Source: Myxococcota bacterium
GTDB taxonomy: Bacteria > Myxococcota_C > UBA6777
Length of the DNA stretch: 56,645 nucleotides
Assembly (NCBI GenBank): GCA_023150835.1
Contig: JAKLKB010000029.1
Coordinates: 1 to 56,645 of the forward strand
Reading direction: 5' to 3'
In this document: positions 18,403 to 26,596 of the stretch, piece by piece
Position numbering within the stretch: the first letter of the stretch is position 1
How the letters are laid out: each line of letters starts with the position of its first letter
Position numbers and translations under genes: made by a program
Notes under the pieces: generated by a model
Told to the model about the DNA's origin: nothing
The model's input: the letters and a program-made list of their open reading frames with translations, nothing else
The model's database searches: none

Positions 18403-19617
18403 ATGACGATGGACTGGAGCCAGATCCCCGCGATCAATCAGATCGATTTGACCGGCAAACGGGTCTTCATGCGCCTTGATCTCAACGCCCCGATCAAAGA
18501 CGGAAAAGTCAAAGACGATACGCGACTTCGCGCTGTTCTTCCCACCATCAACTACGCTCTCGCCCGAAATGCCCGCTTGATCCTCGCCTCTCATCTTGGA
18601 CGACCCAAAGGCGTGGACCCCTCCCAAAGCCTCGAACCCGTCGCCGCAAAACTCGCCGAACTCCTCAACCACGAGATCAAACTCTCCGATTATCCCGTCG
18701 GCGACGCCACCCAAAAACTCGTCTCCGAACTCCGCAACAACGAGATCTTGTTGCTCGAAAACCTCCGCTTTGACAAAGGCGAAAGCAAAAACGACGAAGA
18801 ACTCTCCAAACAATTCGCCAGCTACGCCGACGTCTACATCAATGACGCCTTCGGCACCGCACACCGCGCCCACGCTTCGACCGCCGGCATGATCCCCTTT
18901 GTCCAAGGCCCCTCTGGCGTCGGCTTCCTCATGCACAAAGAGATCGCCGCTCTCACTCACCTACTCAACGATCCCGCCCGCCCCTTCGTGGCTGTACTCG
19001 GAGGTGCCAAAGTCTCCGACAAGATCGGACTGATCCAAAATCTGCTCGGACAATGCCAATCCATCCTGATCGGCGGAGCCATGGCCTACACCTTCCTCAA
19101 AGCCCTCGACCTCCCCGTCGGCGCCTCCCGCTTTGAAGAAGATCAACTCCCTCTCGCCGCGACTCTCCTCAAAAAGGCCGAAGCTCGCGGCGTCAAACTC
19201 CTCCTCCCCGAAGATCACGTCGTCGCCACCGAGATCAGCGCCGAAGCCAAAACCCGCATCGTCACCGACAAATTCCAACCCGAAGACATGGGCTTGGATA
19301 TCGGCCCCCGTACTCTCGCCACCTACAGCGAGATCATCCACAACGCAGGCAAAGTCTTTTGGAACGGTCCAATGGGCGTCTTTGAAGTCGCCCCCTTTGC
19401 AGCAGGCACACGCGCTGTCGCCGAAGCCATGGCCAAAACCAACGCTTACACTCTGATCGGTGGAGGCGACTCTGCCGCCGCCGTCGAACAGTTCGGTCTC
19501 GCCGACAAGATCAGCCACATCTCAACAGGTGGCGGCGCTTCTCTCACCTTCCTCGAAGGTGAAGTCCTCCCCGGACTTGAAGCCCTCCGCCTCGCCAATC
19601 CCCCGAAAAAAGACTGA
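18403..19617 (+). CDS. pgk: Phosphoglycerate kinase
   Basis: 404 aa, typical for bacterial Pgk. Start at 18403 has AAGGGA about 6 nt upstream; an in-frame ATG two codons later (18409) is possible. Motifs: MRLDLNAPI (3-phosphoglycerate binding), ASHLGRPKG, LLENLRFDKGE, an internal hinge region, VFWNGPMGVFE and the nucleotide-binding GGGDSAAAVEQFG...STGGGASLTFLEG. It transfers the acyl phosphate of 1,3-bisphosphoglycerate to ADP in glycolysis (reversible). It is first in a glycolytic cluster with tpiA and secG, a gene order common in bacteria, behind a recognisable promoter at 18300-18328. Confidence 0.97.
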   Translation: MTMDWSQIPAINQIDLTGKRVFMRLDLNAPIKDGKVKDDTRLRAVLPTINYALARNARLILASHLGRPKGVDPSQSLEPVAAKLAELLNHEIKLSDYPVGDATQKLVSELRNNEILLLENLRFDKGESKNDEELSKQFASYADVYINDAFGTAHRAHASTAGMIPFVQGPSGVGFLMHKEIAALTHLLNDPARPFVAVLGGAKVSDKIGLIQNLLGQCQSILIGGAMAYTFLKALDLPVGASRFEEDQLPLAATLLKKAEARGVKLLLPEDHVVATEISAEAKTRIVTDKFQPEDMGLDIGPRTLATYSEIIHNAGKVFWNGPMGVFEVAPFAAGTRAVAEAMAKTNAYTLIGGGDSAAAVEQFGLADKISHISTGGGASLTFLEGEVLPGLEALRLANPPKKD

Positions 19618-19755
19618 TCCGCTCGCTTTGTACGCCCTTCCCCCGTACGCCAAAACGCCTCCGCACCTCGTACGCACAGGGCTTTTCTGTTGCCTTCCAA
19701 CAAGACCGCCCTACGGGATTGTTTGGGCATACGTCAAACGAACAAAGGTACACCC

Positions 19756-20529
19756 ATGACCTCACGCAAAGCACTGATCGCTGGCAACTGGAAAATGTTT
19801 AAGACCATCCCCGAAGCTGTGGACTTTGCAACGGCTTTGCGCAAAGCCCTCACCTCTCTGCCTCCACACGTCGAGGTCGTGGTCGCCCCTCCCTCTGTCG
19901 CCCTCCTTCCAACAGCACAAGTCCTTGAAAGCGCACCCATCGCCGTCAGCGGCCAAAATGTCTACCCCGCCAACGAAGGCGCATTTACGGGTGAGATCTC
20001 GCCCACCATGCTCAAGGCCGCTGGCTGTAGCTATTGCATCGTTGGACACTCCGAACGACGCCAATACTTTCACGAAACCGATGCCTTCGTTCGAGAAAAA
20101 GTCGATGCTCTCCTCGCCGAAGGCATCACACCGATCTTTTGCATCGGCGAAAGCCTCGCCCAACGCCAAGCCAATGAGACTTTTTCTTTGCTTTCCACCC
20201 AACTCAACGCTACCTTCGCAAACCGTGATCGCGAACAAGCCGAGCAGATCGTGATCGCCTACGAACCCATCTGGGCTATCGGTACAGGCCACACCGCCAC
20301 CCCCGCACAAGCCCAAGAAGTCCACGCTTTCCTGCGTCAACAACTCGATCACTCCTTTGGCGCAGACACCGCACAGCGTATCCGCATCCTTTACGGTGGA
20401 AGCGTCAAACCCGACAATATCGACGACTTGATGAAACAGCCCGATATCGATGGTGCCCTCGTTGGGGGCGCATCACTCAAACTCGACTCCTTCGTGCGCA
20501 TCGTGAGCTTTCAATCTCCTGCGGCTTGA
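19756..20529 (+). CDS. tpiA: Triosephosphate isomerase
   Basis: 257 aa, the normal length. Start at 19756 has AAAGG 7 nt upstream; an upstream in-frame extension lacks a ribosome site. Motifs: AGNWKMFKT (substrate Asn and Lys), VGHSERR (electrophilic His), catalytic Glu in AYEPIWAIGTG, and YGGSVKPDN at the phosphate gripper. It interconverts dihydroxyacetone phosphate and glyceraldehyde 3-phosphate. It lies 138 bp after pgk and 35 bp before secG. Confidence 0.97.
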   Translation: MTSRKALIAGNWKMFKTIPEAVDFATALRKALTSLPPHVEVVVAPPSVALLPTAQVLESAPIAVSGQNVYPANEGAFTGEISPTMLKAAGCSYCIVGHSERRQYFHETDAFVREKVDALLAEGITPIFCIGESLAQRQANETFSLLSTQLNATFANRDREQAEQIVIAYEPIWAIGTGHTATPAQAQEVHAFLRQQLDHSFGADTAQRIRILYGGSVKPDNIDDLMKQPDIDGALVGGASLKLDSFVRIVSFQSPAA

Positions 20530-20564
20530 CTTCGCGCACCTCAACTCTGAGAGAGAATCCTAGC

Positions 20565-21662
20565 ATGATCGCTTTTTTGTCTTCCGTGATTAAGATCATC
20601 CACATCCTCACTTGCTTGCTCCTCACCGTTGTCGTTCTCTTGCAAGCTGGACGCGGTGGCATGGGCGCCGCATTCGGTGGCGGCGGCGGCTCAAGCGTCT
20701 TCGGTGGAAGTGGCGCAGCGCCTTTTCTTACCCGATTCACCGCCGTCTTGGCGGGCATCTTTATGACCACCAGTATGTCCCTTGCATGGCTTGCAACTCG
20801 CGGCCCCGAATCCGAACTCGCCGCACGACAAGCCCGCGAAATCGTTAAAAAATCCGCTGAAAAAACCACCAAACTGGAAACCGACAACAAGCAACTTCTC
20901 CAACAAGCCCAAGAAGCCCTCGACGCCGCAAAAGGCTTGAAAATCGACAAAAAACAACAAGAAAAACTCGACAAAGCCCGCCGTCAAGCCCAAGAGATCA
21001 TCCAACTCTCCCAAAATATCACCAAAAAGATCACCGCCGTTCGCGCCAAACTCAGCCTCGCCAACCGCAAAGGCTCCGGTGAAGAAGCCGTCAACGCTGA
21101 CAAAGATCTCAAAACCGCCAAAAAACAATTCGACGGTGCCGACAAAGACCTCAAAGCTGCCCGACAAACCCTCACCGAACTCGGCGCAAAATTCAAAGCC
21201 CCCGCCAAACCCGAACCACGCCCCACCAAGCCCGTTGTTCGGCCCACTCAACCGACTCAACCCGCTGTCCGACTTACACAACCCGCTGTCCGACCTTCAC
21301 AACCCGCTGTCCGACCCACACAACCCGCTGTCCGACTTACACAACCCGCTGTCCGACCTTCACAACCCGCTGTCCGACCCACACAACCCGCTGTCCGACC
21401 CACACAACCCGCTGTCCGACCCACACAACCCGCTGTCCGACCTGCACAGCCCGCTGTCCGACCCACACAACCCGCTGTCCGACCTGCACAACCTGCTGTT
21501 CGCCCTGTACAGCCCGCTGTTCGCCCTGCACAGCCCGCTGTCCGACCTGCACAACCTGCTGTTCGCCCTGTACAGCCGACCCAACCGAGTGTGCGTACCG
21601 TACAACCCGCTGCGCCCACCTCTCGTCCAATCGCTCCTGCTTCTCGCCCAGCAGCACGTTAA
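20565..21662 (+). CDS. secG: SecG translocase subunit with coiled-coil and heptapeptide-repeat tail
   Basis: 365 aa against ~75-130 for ordinary SecG. Start at 20565 (GAGAGA 8 nt upstream). Residues 1-85 are a standard SecG: two membrane segments flanking the hallmark VLLQAGRGGMGAAFGGGGG and SVFGGSGA. Residues ~95-215 are Lys/Ala/Glu/Gln-rich helix, probably coiled coil. From about residue 230 there are fifteen 7-residue units (QPAVRPT and close variants) and a Pro/Arg-rich end. SecG assists SecA-driven protein export through SecYEG. The tail would be cytoplasmic or periplasmic depending on topology; for usual N-out/C-out SecG it would be periplasmic. The function of the tail is unknown. Confidence 0.9.
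   Translation: MIAFLSSVIKIIHILTCLLLTVVVLLQAGRGGMGAAFGGGGGSSVFGGSGAAPFLTRFTAVLAGIFMTTSMSLAWLATRGPESELAARQAREIVKKSAEKTTKLETDNKQLLQQAQEALDAAKGLKIDKKQQEKLDKARRQAQEIIQLSQNITKKITAVRAKLSLANRKGSGEEAVNADKDLKTAKKQFDGADKDLKAARQTLTELGAKFKAPAKPEPRPTKPVVRPTQPTQPAVRLTQPAVRPSQPAVRPTQPAVRLTQPAVRPSQPAVRPTQPAVRPTQPAVRPTQPAVRPAQPAVRPTQPAVRPAQPAVRPVQPAVRPAQPAVRPAQPAVRPVQPTQPSVRTVQPAAPTSRPIAPASRPAAR
21258..21572 (+). repeat. In-frame 21-nt minisatellite in secG, 15 units
   Basis: Fifteen 21-nt units beginning CAACCCGCTGTCCGA encode the QPAVRPx heptapeptide tail of SecG. Unit divergence is low and mostly at the last codon, suggesting recent expansion. Other frames across it stay open, which is an artefact of the repeat. 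Confidence 0.9.
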
Positions 21663-21788
21663 TCCCCACCGCTGCGCACTCTTCCTGCATCCGCCCCCCC
21701 CCCTCACCCAACGACAAACAAACCAATCCACACACGAAACCGTACAGCCCACAGCCGTTTGGTTTCCCTCACCCCTTAGAGAGCCCTC

Positions 21789-22856
21789 ATGCAATCCCCT
21801 TTTGAAGCCCAACTCCAAGAAGCCGCAACACTTTTTATCGCAGCCCTCGCCCAAGCCGAGATCGACGCCAAGCTCGATCCCCGATCTTGGCAAGAATACT
21901 CCGTAAAACTATCCGCACGCACAAAAGACCAAGGAATCGGTCTAATCAATCTCTACTTTAGTCCCAAACGTGCGGGCTTTACGATGCGTACCCATCAGAT
22001 TAATCAACCTCATCACGCTCAGCACATCGAACGCATCTGGACCGCTCTCGAATCGTCAGGCGACCTCCGCGCCGCCGCTGCCCTTCAAACCCCGCCCCAC
22101 CGCCACCAAGGTAACCTCTTTACCCCTCCGTTGATCGCTCCCCCTTCTCTCGCAACACACGCTCGCTCCGCCACATCCGCAACCGCAGTCTCTTCGCCCC
22201 CATCGGCCTCTTCGCCCCCATCGGTCTCTTCGCCCCCATCGGCCTCTTCGCCCCCATCGGTCTCTTCGCCCCCATCGGTCTCTTCGCCCCCATCGGTCTC
22301 TTCGCCCCCATCGGTCTCTTCGCCCCCATCGGCCTCTTCGGCTGCGAAACCCATTCTCAAGAAGCGCGAAGACGTCGATACATCGGGGATATCGGTGGTT
22401 CACCTCTACGTTGACGGCTCCTACATCGCAGGAAAGATCGGTTATGGTTGGGTCGCTCTCGATCCACAAGGGAACCATCTTTTCGATGAATTCGGGGCGA
22501 TCACCGATCCCGATCTTCGCCAACAAAGACAAGTCAGCGGAGAGTTGATCGCGACGCAACGCGGCCTGTTGTGGTGCATCGAACGTGGCATCCAGCACGC
22601 CGAGGTCTATTATGATTACGAAGGCGTCGCCAAATGGGTGACGGGAGCGTGGCAAGCCAAACAAAGCCTCACCCAGACCTACCGCGACTTTGTTCGCGCC
22701 TGCCCGATCAAGCTGCGCTGGCACAAAGTCGAAAGCCACACAGGCGTCCGATGGAATGAGTACGTCGATCAGCTCGCCAAAAAAGGCGCATACAACGGAC
22801 GTCCCACTCCCCTCGCCACCCTCGCTGATCTCTCCGCTCTGCGTATGCGCTCTTAA
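21789..22856 (+). CDS. RNase HI-family protein with novel N-terminal domain and Ser/Pro linker
   Basis: 355 aa. Residues ~1-100 form an unrecognised domain (WQEYSVKLSARTKDQGIGLINLYFSP...FTMRTHQI). Residues ~133-185 are Ser/Pro linker encoded by an 18-nt minisatellite. Residues ~205-335 are RNase H-like: LYVDGSY with the first Asp, VSGELIATQRG (Glu), YYDYEGVAKW (Asp) and the C-terminal HKVESHTG...VDQLAKKGA (Asp). The D-E-D-D catalytic set therefore appears present. Family members hydrolyse RNA in RNA-DNA hybrids. The ribosome site is weak (AGAGAG). It is 126 bp after secG in the same direction and convergent with the acylase gene. The N-terminal domain may bind nucleic acid, but that is speculation. 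Confidence 0.8.
   Translation: MQSPFEAQLQEAATLFIAALAQAEIDAKLDPRSWQEYSVKLSARTKDQGIGLINLYFSPKRAGFTMRTHQINQPHHAQHIERIWTALESSGDLRAAAALQTPPHRHQGNLFTPPLIAPPSLATHARSATSATAVSSPPSASSPPSVSSPPSASSPPSVSSPPSVSSPPSVSSPPSVSSPPSASSAAKPILKKREDVDTSGISVVHLYVDGSYIAGKIGYGWVALDPQGNHLFDEFGAITDPDLRQQRQVSGELIATQRGLLWCIERGIQHAEVYYDYEGVAKWVTGAWQAKQSLTQTYRDFVRACPIKLRWHKVESHTGVRWNEYVDQLAKKGAYNGRPTPLATLADLSALRMRS
22188..22340 (+). repeat. In-frame 18-nt minisatellite
   Basis: About 8.5 tandem units of 18 nt (GTCTCTTCGCCCCCATCG) encoding a repeated SVSSPP hexapeptide linker between the N-terminal and RNase H domains. The only frequent variation is C/T at one position (Val/Ala). Confidence 0.9.
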
Positions 22857-22876
22857 CTCCCCTTGATGTGGCCCGC

Positions 22877-25048
22877 TCAGGGTTCTTGGCCCGGGTGATA
22901 AGCACGAGCCTGATGCTTTTCGAGCGTGGCGCGGTCGCGATAAACAGGCTTGAGGGTGCGTTGCGTAAAAGCCTTGGCTTGGTCGGCATAATGGGAGCTT
23001 TGGGGTCGGTTCACGTTTCCGTACTGGTGGCGTGAAAACGAACGGACACCTTGGGGGGTGAACTCTACGATCAAGATGTAAGAATCTCCCTTGTAGCCGA
23101 TGAATTTTCCGCGTGAAAGCCGCGTATACACCGAAGTGATCGTATCCGCCCCCCCATCGACCGGAAGATCGGTACTTCCGCGCCGTAGCCGTTGAAGTCG
23201 GCCCAGCGGGACATCGATCCGCCCGTAGCGCCGAGACAAAAAGGCCACAGCCGCACGATACGCCTCAGCAGGAGTACGAGGCTCACCCCTCCGACCTTTG
23301 CGTGAAGGTTCAACAAGCGGATGTTGTGTAAGCAAAGCAAGCGTAGCAGCGGGGCTTTGAAGTTCGGCTTTGCCATCCCATGCTTTGAGCAACGCCAAGC
23401 CTTTGCTTTCAGCGGGTGTTTGGGGCCGATAGCTCCGAAACAACGGATCGAGAACATCGCGATACAAAGGAGAGCGTTTGTCGTACACACGATCAAACTT
23501 CATCGCAAGAAAGTCTGCACGTGTGAGCTTTTTTGGGGGGGCAAGCAACGCCAACGAACGGAGGGAGCGGTTGTTTTGGTGCTGTTCGATGCCTGCTTCT
23601 TTGGGAAACCGCTTGGGATCGGGGTTGGCGGCCCCAAGGGTCGCCTGAAAAGGCGTGGCATTGCAGTTTTGAACAAACCCCGCAGGAGGGTTATGCACTT
23701 GTGGAAGCCGCTCCCACGGGAGATATGCTTTCCAGATCAGGTCGCTGCGATCTCCCGGCAAGATGGTTTTGTAGTCCCATCCGGGCTTTCGCTGAGGGAT
23801 CAGCGCATTGTAGACATAAAAGATGTTGTCTTTGTCGGCATATCCCGTGTTAAACATCGGGAGAGCGTGGATCCGCATCGCCTGTTTCCATTCGTTGAGA
23901 TCGCGGGCTTTGTTCATCCGAAACCATTGCTCCACCGCAAAGATCGCACGATCGATCCCCGCATAACGGATAGCGTAATCTCCGTGAGGCGTACGAAAGA
24001 CAGGGCCATGCTGGCTTTGATAAGTGGTCATCTTGTACGGAAGCACAAAAAATCCCGTATCAACGGGGATCGATATCTCTTTGCTTTGCAGCGTCTTCCA
24101 CGCACCGTCCAGTTTGTAGCGCTGTGGATCGGTCGGATGTTTGGCGAGTTTGTAGACATCGATCAGATCGGGGAAATTATTGGTATGCGCCCACCCGAGA
24201 TGATCATTGTGTCCGTGCAAGATCAACGGTGCGCCCGGAAACGTCCCTCCTAACATATTCCAGCCTTCTTTCGAGGAGATATGCGCTTCGTACCACGCCA
24301 CAGGGCCTTCCCACGGCTGATGGGAGTTGATATTCAGCCGCGTCGTTCCATCGACAAAACGGTCTTTGTGGACGGCATGGAGATTGGAGCCTGTGATCGC
24401 GAAATGGACGGGCCATCGGGCGGCAAGGCGCTGAGAAGGCAGACGTTGCGAAAACACGGGCTGCCCGACCTGTTTGGGGGTGGCTTGATTGAGCTCGCCG
24501 AGAACGCGAGGCAGATCGAACATCAGCGGGATCTTATGAACAAATCCCGCCGCGATATCTTCTCCGCGTACGGGAAACAGCCGACCATCGGCTTCGTGCG
24601 GATGCAAGGCGGCGTAGAAGTTGAAGCCTTGAGCATACCCTTCGAGAACAGCGCGGGTGGCAGGATGCAGCTTGGGATACAGGCGCTTGACTTGCTCGTG
24701 AACGCCGATCAATCCGACATAAAAATCATTCCCCACCGCCATCTTTGAAAGCCGCAACAAGCTCAATCGCCCCGTCGCTGCCGCAAGAACAAGCTGTGTT
24801 GTCGGAAAGTCGTCTTGCGCATGAGCGTAAGCAAGGCCAAACGCAGCGTCGGCATCGCTTTCACCAAAGATATGCGGAACCCCCGAATCATCGCGGAGGA
24901 TCGTGACACGTTTGGCTTGTTGAAGCATCGCTGCGGTGGGTGGGGGTGGTTTGGGAAGCGTCAGCTTTCGCAAACCATACCAAAGAGGGATCGACAAAAA
25001 CAAGGCAAGCAAAACAAGCGGCCAACGGCGGCGTTTTTGAGAGAGCAT
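22877..25048 (-). CDS. Penicillin acylase-family Ntn hydrolase
   Basis: 723 aa from the ATG at 25048 (CGAGGA about 5 nt upstream). The frame extends upstream into a mobile-element-like repeat and is not used there. An N-terminal basic-hydrophobic segment (residues ~8-28) is a signal anchor or signal peptide. The conserved N-terminal part TILRDDSGVPHIFGESDADAAFG marks the family. The beta-subunit nucleophile is probably Ser221 in AITGSNLHAV, followed by INSHQPWEG and GTFPGAPLILHGHNDHLGW. Family members are periplasmic, self-cleaving amidases acting on penicillins, acyl-homoserine lactones or other N-acyl compounds; substrate not predictable here. Convergent with the RNase H gene and divergent from the methyltransferase. 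Confidence 0.9.
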   Translation of the reverse strand: MLSQKRRRWPLVLLALFLSIPLWYGLRKLTLPKPPPPTAAMLQQAKRVTILRDDSGVPHIFGESDADAAFGLAYAHAQDDFPTTQLVLAAATGRLSLLRLSKMAVGNDFYVGLIGVHEQVKRLYPKLHPATRAVLEGYAQGFNFYAALHPHEADGRLFPVRGEDIAAGFVHKIPLMFDLPRVLGELNQATPKQVGQPVFSQRLPSQRLAARWPVHFAITGSNLHAVHKDRFVDGTTRLNINSHQPWEGPVAWYEAHISSKEGWNMLGGTFPGAPLILHGHNDHLGWAHTNNFPDLIDVYKLAKHPTDPQRYKLDGAWKTLQSKEISIPVDTGFFVLPYKMTTYQSQHGPVFRTPHGDYAIRYAGIDRAIFAVEQWFRMNKARDLNEWKQAMRIHALPMFNTGYADKDNIFYVYNALIPQRKPGWDYKTILPGDRSDLIWKAYLPWERLPQVHNPPAGFVQNCNATPFQATLGAANPDPKRFPKEAGIEQHQNNRSLRSLALLAPPKKLTRADFLAMKFDRVYDKRSPLYRDVLDPLFRSYRPQTPAESKGLALLKAWDGKAELQSPAATLALLTQHPLVEPSRKGRRGEPRTPAEAYRAAVAFLSRRYGRIDVPLGRLQRLRRGSTDLPVDGGADTITSVYTRLSRGKFIGYKGDSYILIVEFTPQGVRSFSRHQYGNVNRPQSSHYADQAKAFTQRTLKPVYRDRATLEKHQARAYHPGQEP

Positions 25049-25127
25049 ACCATCCTCGTTGTGGCGGGGGTTTTGAAAAACAACATCGCAGAAGCGTGTT
25101 GTGTACGCGCTTTTCGTGTATACAGGA

Positions 25128-25294
25128 TAGGACTTACGCAGTAGCCAAAAAAGCCGTGTTTGCGGACGTTCACGCGAGAGCGTCGCTGGTTTGAAAAACA
25201 GTGCTCGTTTCGCCAATACGGGGTCAAGGAGCGACAGTCTAGGGTGGGTTTTGGGGTGAACCCCCACGAAAACGACCCAACTGCGTAAGTCCTA
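25128..25294. mobile_element. MITE-like element, family B copy B2, intact ends
   Basis: 167-bp element with perfect 15-bp terminal inverted repeats (TAGGACTTACGCAGT at 25128-25142, ACTGCGTAAGTCCTA at 25280-25294). It is flanked by the 6-bp direct repeat ACAGGA on both sides (25122-25127 and 25295-25300), as expected for a target-site duplication. It encodes no protein. Its interior matches family B copies at 6044, 26444, 30528 and 37946. A transposase acting on it must be elsewhere. Confidence 0.85.
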
Positions 25295-25331
25295 ACAGGA
25301 TTTGCGCGGTTGACAAGAGCCACGTTCGCGA

Positions 25332-25467
25332 ACCGCCCGCGCCTGAACCCGTTGTCGGGGCGGTTCCCCAACCGCCCGCGCCTGAACCCGTTGTCGGGGC
25401 GGTTCCCCAACCGCCCGCGCCTGAACCCGTTGTCGGGGCGGTTCCCCAACCGCCCGCGCCTGAACAT
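25332..25467 (+). repeat. 39-bp tandem repeat array with hairpin at each junction
   Basis: Three near-identical 39-bp units and a half unit. Each junction forms the perfect hairpin GGGCGGTTCCCCAACCGCCC (8-bp stems, 4-nt loop). There are no spacers, so it is not CRISPR. It is REP/BOX-like in appearance and lies in noncoding DNA upstream of the methyltransferase. Confidence 0.85.
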
Positions 25468-25530
25468 GGGCCTTTTTCGTATCGGTATGACATCTCCGTT
25501 TCTTTTCTTCACCCGATGCCCGTGGGCTGA

Positions 25531-25669
25531 TACGAAATCTGCCCATGCCAGAGACCCCCCGACCGATGGGCTTTACAGACGAAGTGTCCGAGTATTCGCC
25601 ATGTGTGGCTGCCCAAAAACAGAGCGTCTACAGCGGATCGCACCTGCCTTTCTTCTCTCGGATATGGTA
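25531..25669 (-). repeat. Dispersed repeat family A, copy
   Basis: About 139 bp with end sequences TACGAAATCTGCCC and CTCTCGGATATGGTA. The core GTGTGGCTGCCCAA...GCGTCTAC matches the copy at 4862-4974. It ends 45 bp before the methyltransferase start, so it may contribute to that gene's leader. Confidence 0.7.
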
Positions 25670-25714
25670 CTCGTCGTGGAAGAAAGATCATCAGCGAAAC
25701 AGACGGAGGCAAGG

Positions 25715-26404
25715 ATGGGATGGAAAGATGGAATCGCACGAACGACCTATTTGACGTTGCGTGCGGAAGTGGTGGCGGCTCGATGGATTGGGATGTCGAT
25801 GTTGAGTACAAGCCGCAGCTTTGGGCTGTATCGGCGGATCTTTTTTGAAGGGCGCACTGCGCAAGAAGTCTTGAACACGGTGCGCAACGAAGTCGTGGTG
25901 GATATCGGATGCGGATTCACACCGTACTTTAGCGATTCGATGTTTCAGACCTGTGAGGCCGAAGGGATCGCCTTTTACGGCGTGGATCCTGTATTGGCGG
26001 AAGGGATGCGCTCGCCTTGGTATTCTCGAACGGTTGCGCACCTCGCGGGAAGTTTTGGGCGCTACCTCCAGCATCCCCCGGGCCAAGAGCGGATGTTGGG
26101 GGTGTATGCCGATGCGATCCCTTTGGAGACGGCGTGTGTGGATCGGATCTTGGCGAGTATGTCGCTGTTTATTTGGGTGGACGATGAAGAGGTGTTGGCG
26201 GGGATCTTTACGGAGTTTGCGCGGCTATTGCGCGTGGGGGGACAAGTACACATCTATCCCCACCCACCTTGGAAACATCTCTCTTGCAAAAATCCTCGGC
26301 TGCAACAGGCGCTTGACACCTTTGACATCGCGCAAACCTTCGTGATCACAGGCAACCCTGTCGCGGCTCCACCCGCCTACCGCACGATCTTCACCAAGCG
26401 ATAA
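25715..26404 (+). CDS. SAM-dependent methyltransferase (class I)
   Basis: 229 aa from the ATG at 25715 (CGGAGG with 5 nt spacing); the upstream open frame covers repeats. The class I SAM-binding glycine motif is VVVDIGCGFTPYF (about residues 68-80). An acidic position follows in FYGVDP (ribose binding), YADAIPLE lies at the adenine-binding motif, and a post-motif segment FARLLRVGGQVHIYPH matches the usual beta-strand 5 region. The substrate is unknown. Divergent from the acylase gene and followed by a family B repeat. Confidence 0.8.
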   Translation: MGWKDGIARTTYLTLRAEVVAARWIGMSMLSTSRSFGLYRRIFFEGRTAQEVLNTVRNEVVVDIGCGFTPYFSDSMFQTCEAEGIAFYGVDPVLAEGMRSPWYSRTVAHLAGSFGRYLQHPPGQERMLGVYADAIPLETACVDRILASMSLFIWVDDEEVLAGIFTEFARLLRVGGQVHIYPHPPWKHLSCKNPRLQQALDTFDIAQTFVITGNPVAAPPAYRTIFTKR

Positions 26405-26443
26405 CGCCAACAGGCTTCGGATGCGACAACATGGACCCGCGTT

Positions 26444-26583
26444 CGGATAGATATTGTGGGATGCCACCTCGTGCGCCCCACCACGAACTCGGCTCCTTTG
26501 CCCCACGCTTGGCGAAAAGAACTCTGCTTTTCATACCCACCACTCTGCCGCTTCAAGCGGCGCGAACACGAGGAGTTTTCGTC
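26444..26583 (-). repeat. Dispersed repeat family B, copy B3 (decayed)
   Basis: Inverse-orientation copy between the methyltransferase and the endonuclease genes. It contains CTCTGCCGCTTCAAGCGGCG, nearly identical to copy B1, and ends GCGAACACGAGGAGTTTTCG. Terminal inverted repeats are not recognisable. Confidence 0.65.
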
Positions 26584-26596
26584 CACTGCGTCGCTT

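Larger units (their letters stand above)
25049..25714. other. Divergent intergenic region (666 bp), filled with repeats
   Basis: Between the acylase (minus) and methyltransferase (plus) genes. It contains the intact family B element (25128-25294), a 39-bp tandem hairpin array (25332-25467) and a family A copy (25531-25669). No gene is supported. Promoters for both genes should lie here, but I cannot separate them from the repeats. Confidence 0.75.

Noticed and set aside
21258-21572. CRISPR-like regular repeats
   Set aside because: The units are directly adjacent without unique spacers; the same applies to the arrays at 25332 and 56193.
21079-21906. Frame-shifted open frame over the secG repeats (275 codons)
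   Set aside because: The 21-nt minisatellite keeps all frames open; only the secG frame has a start and a known domain.
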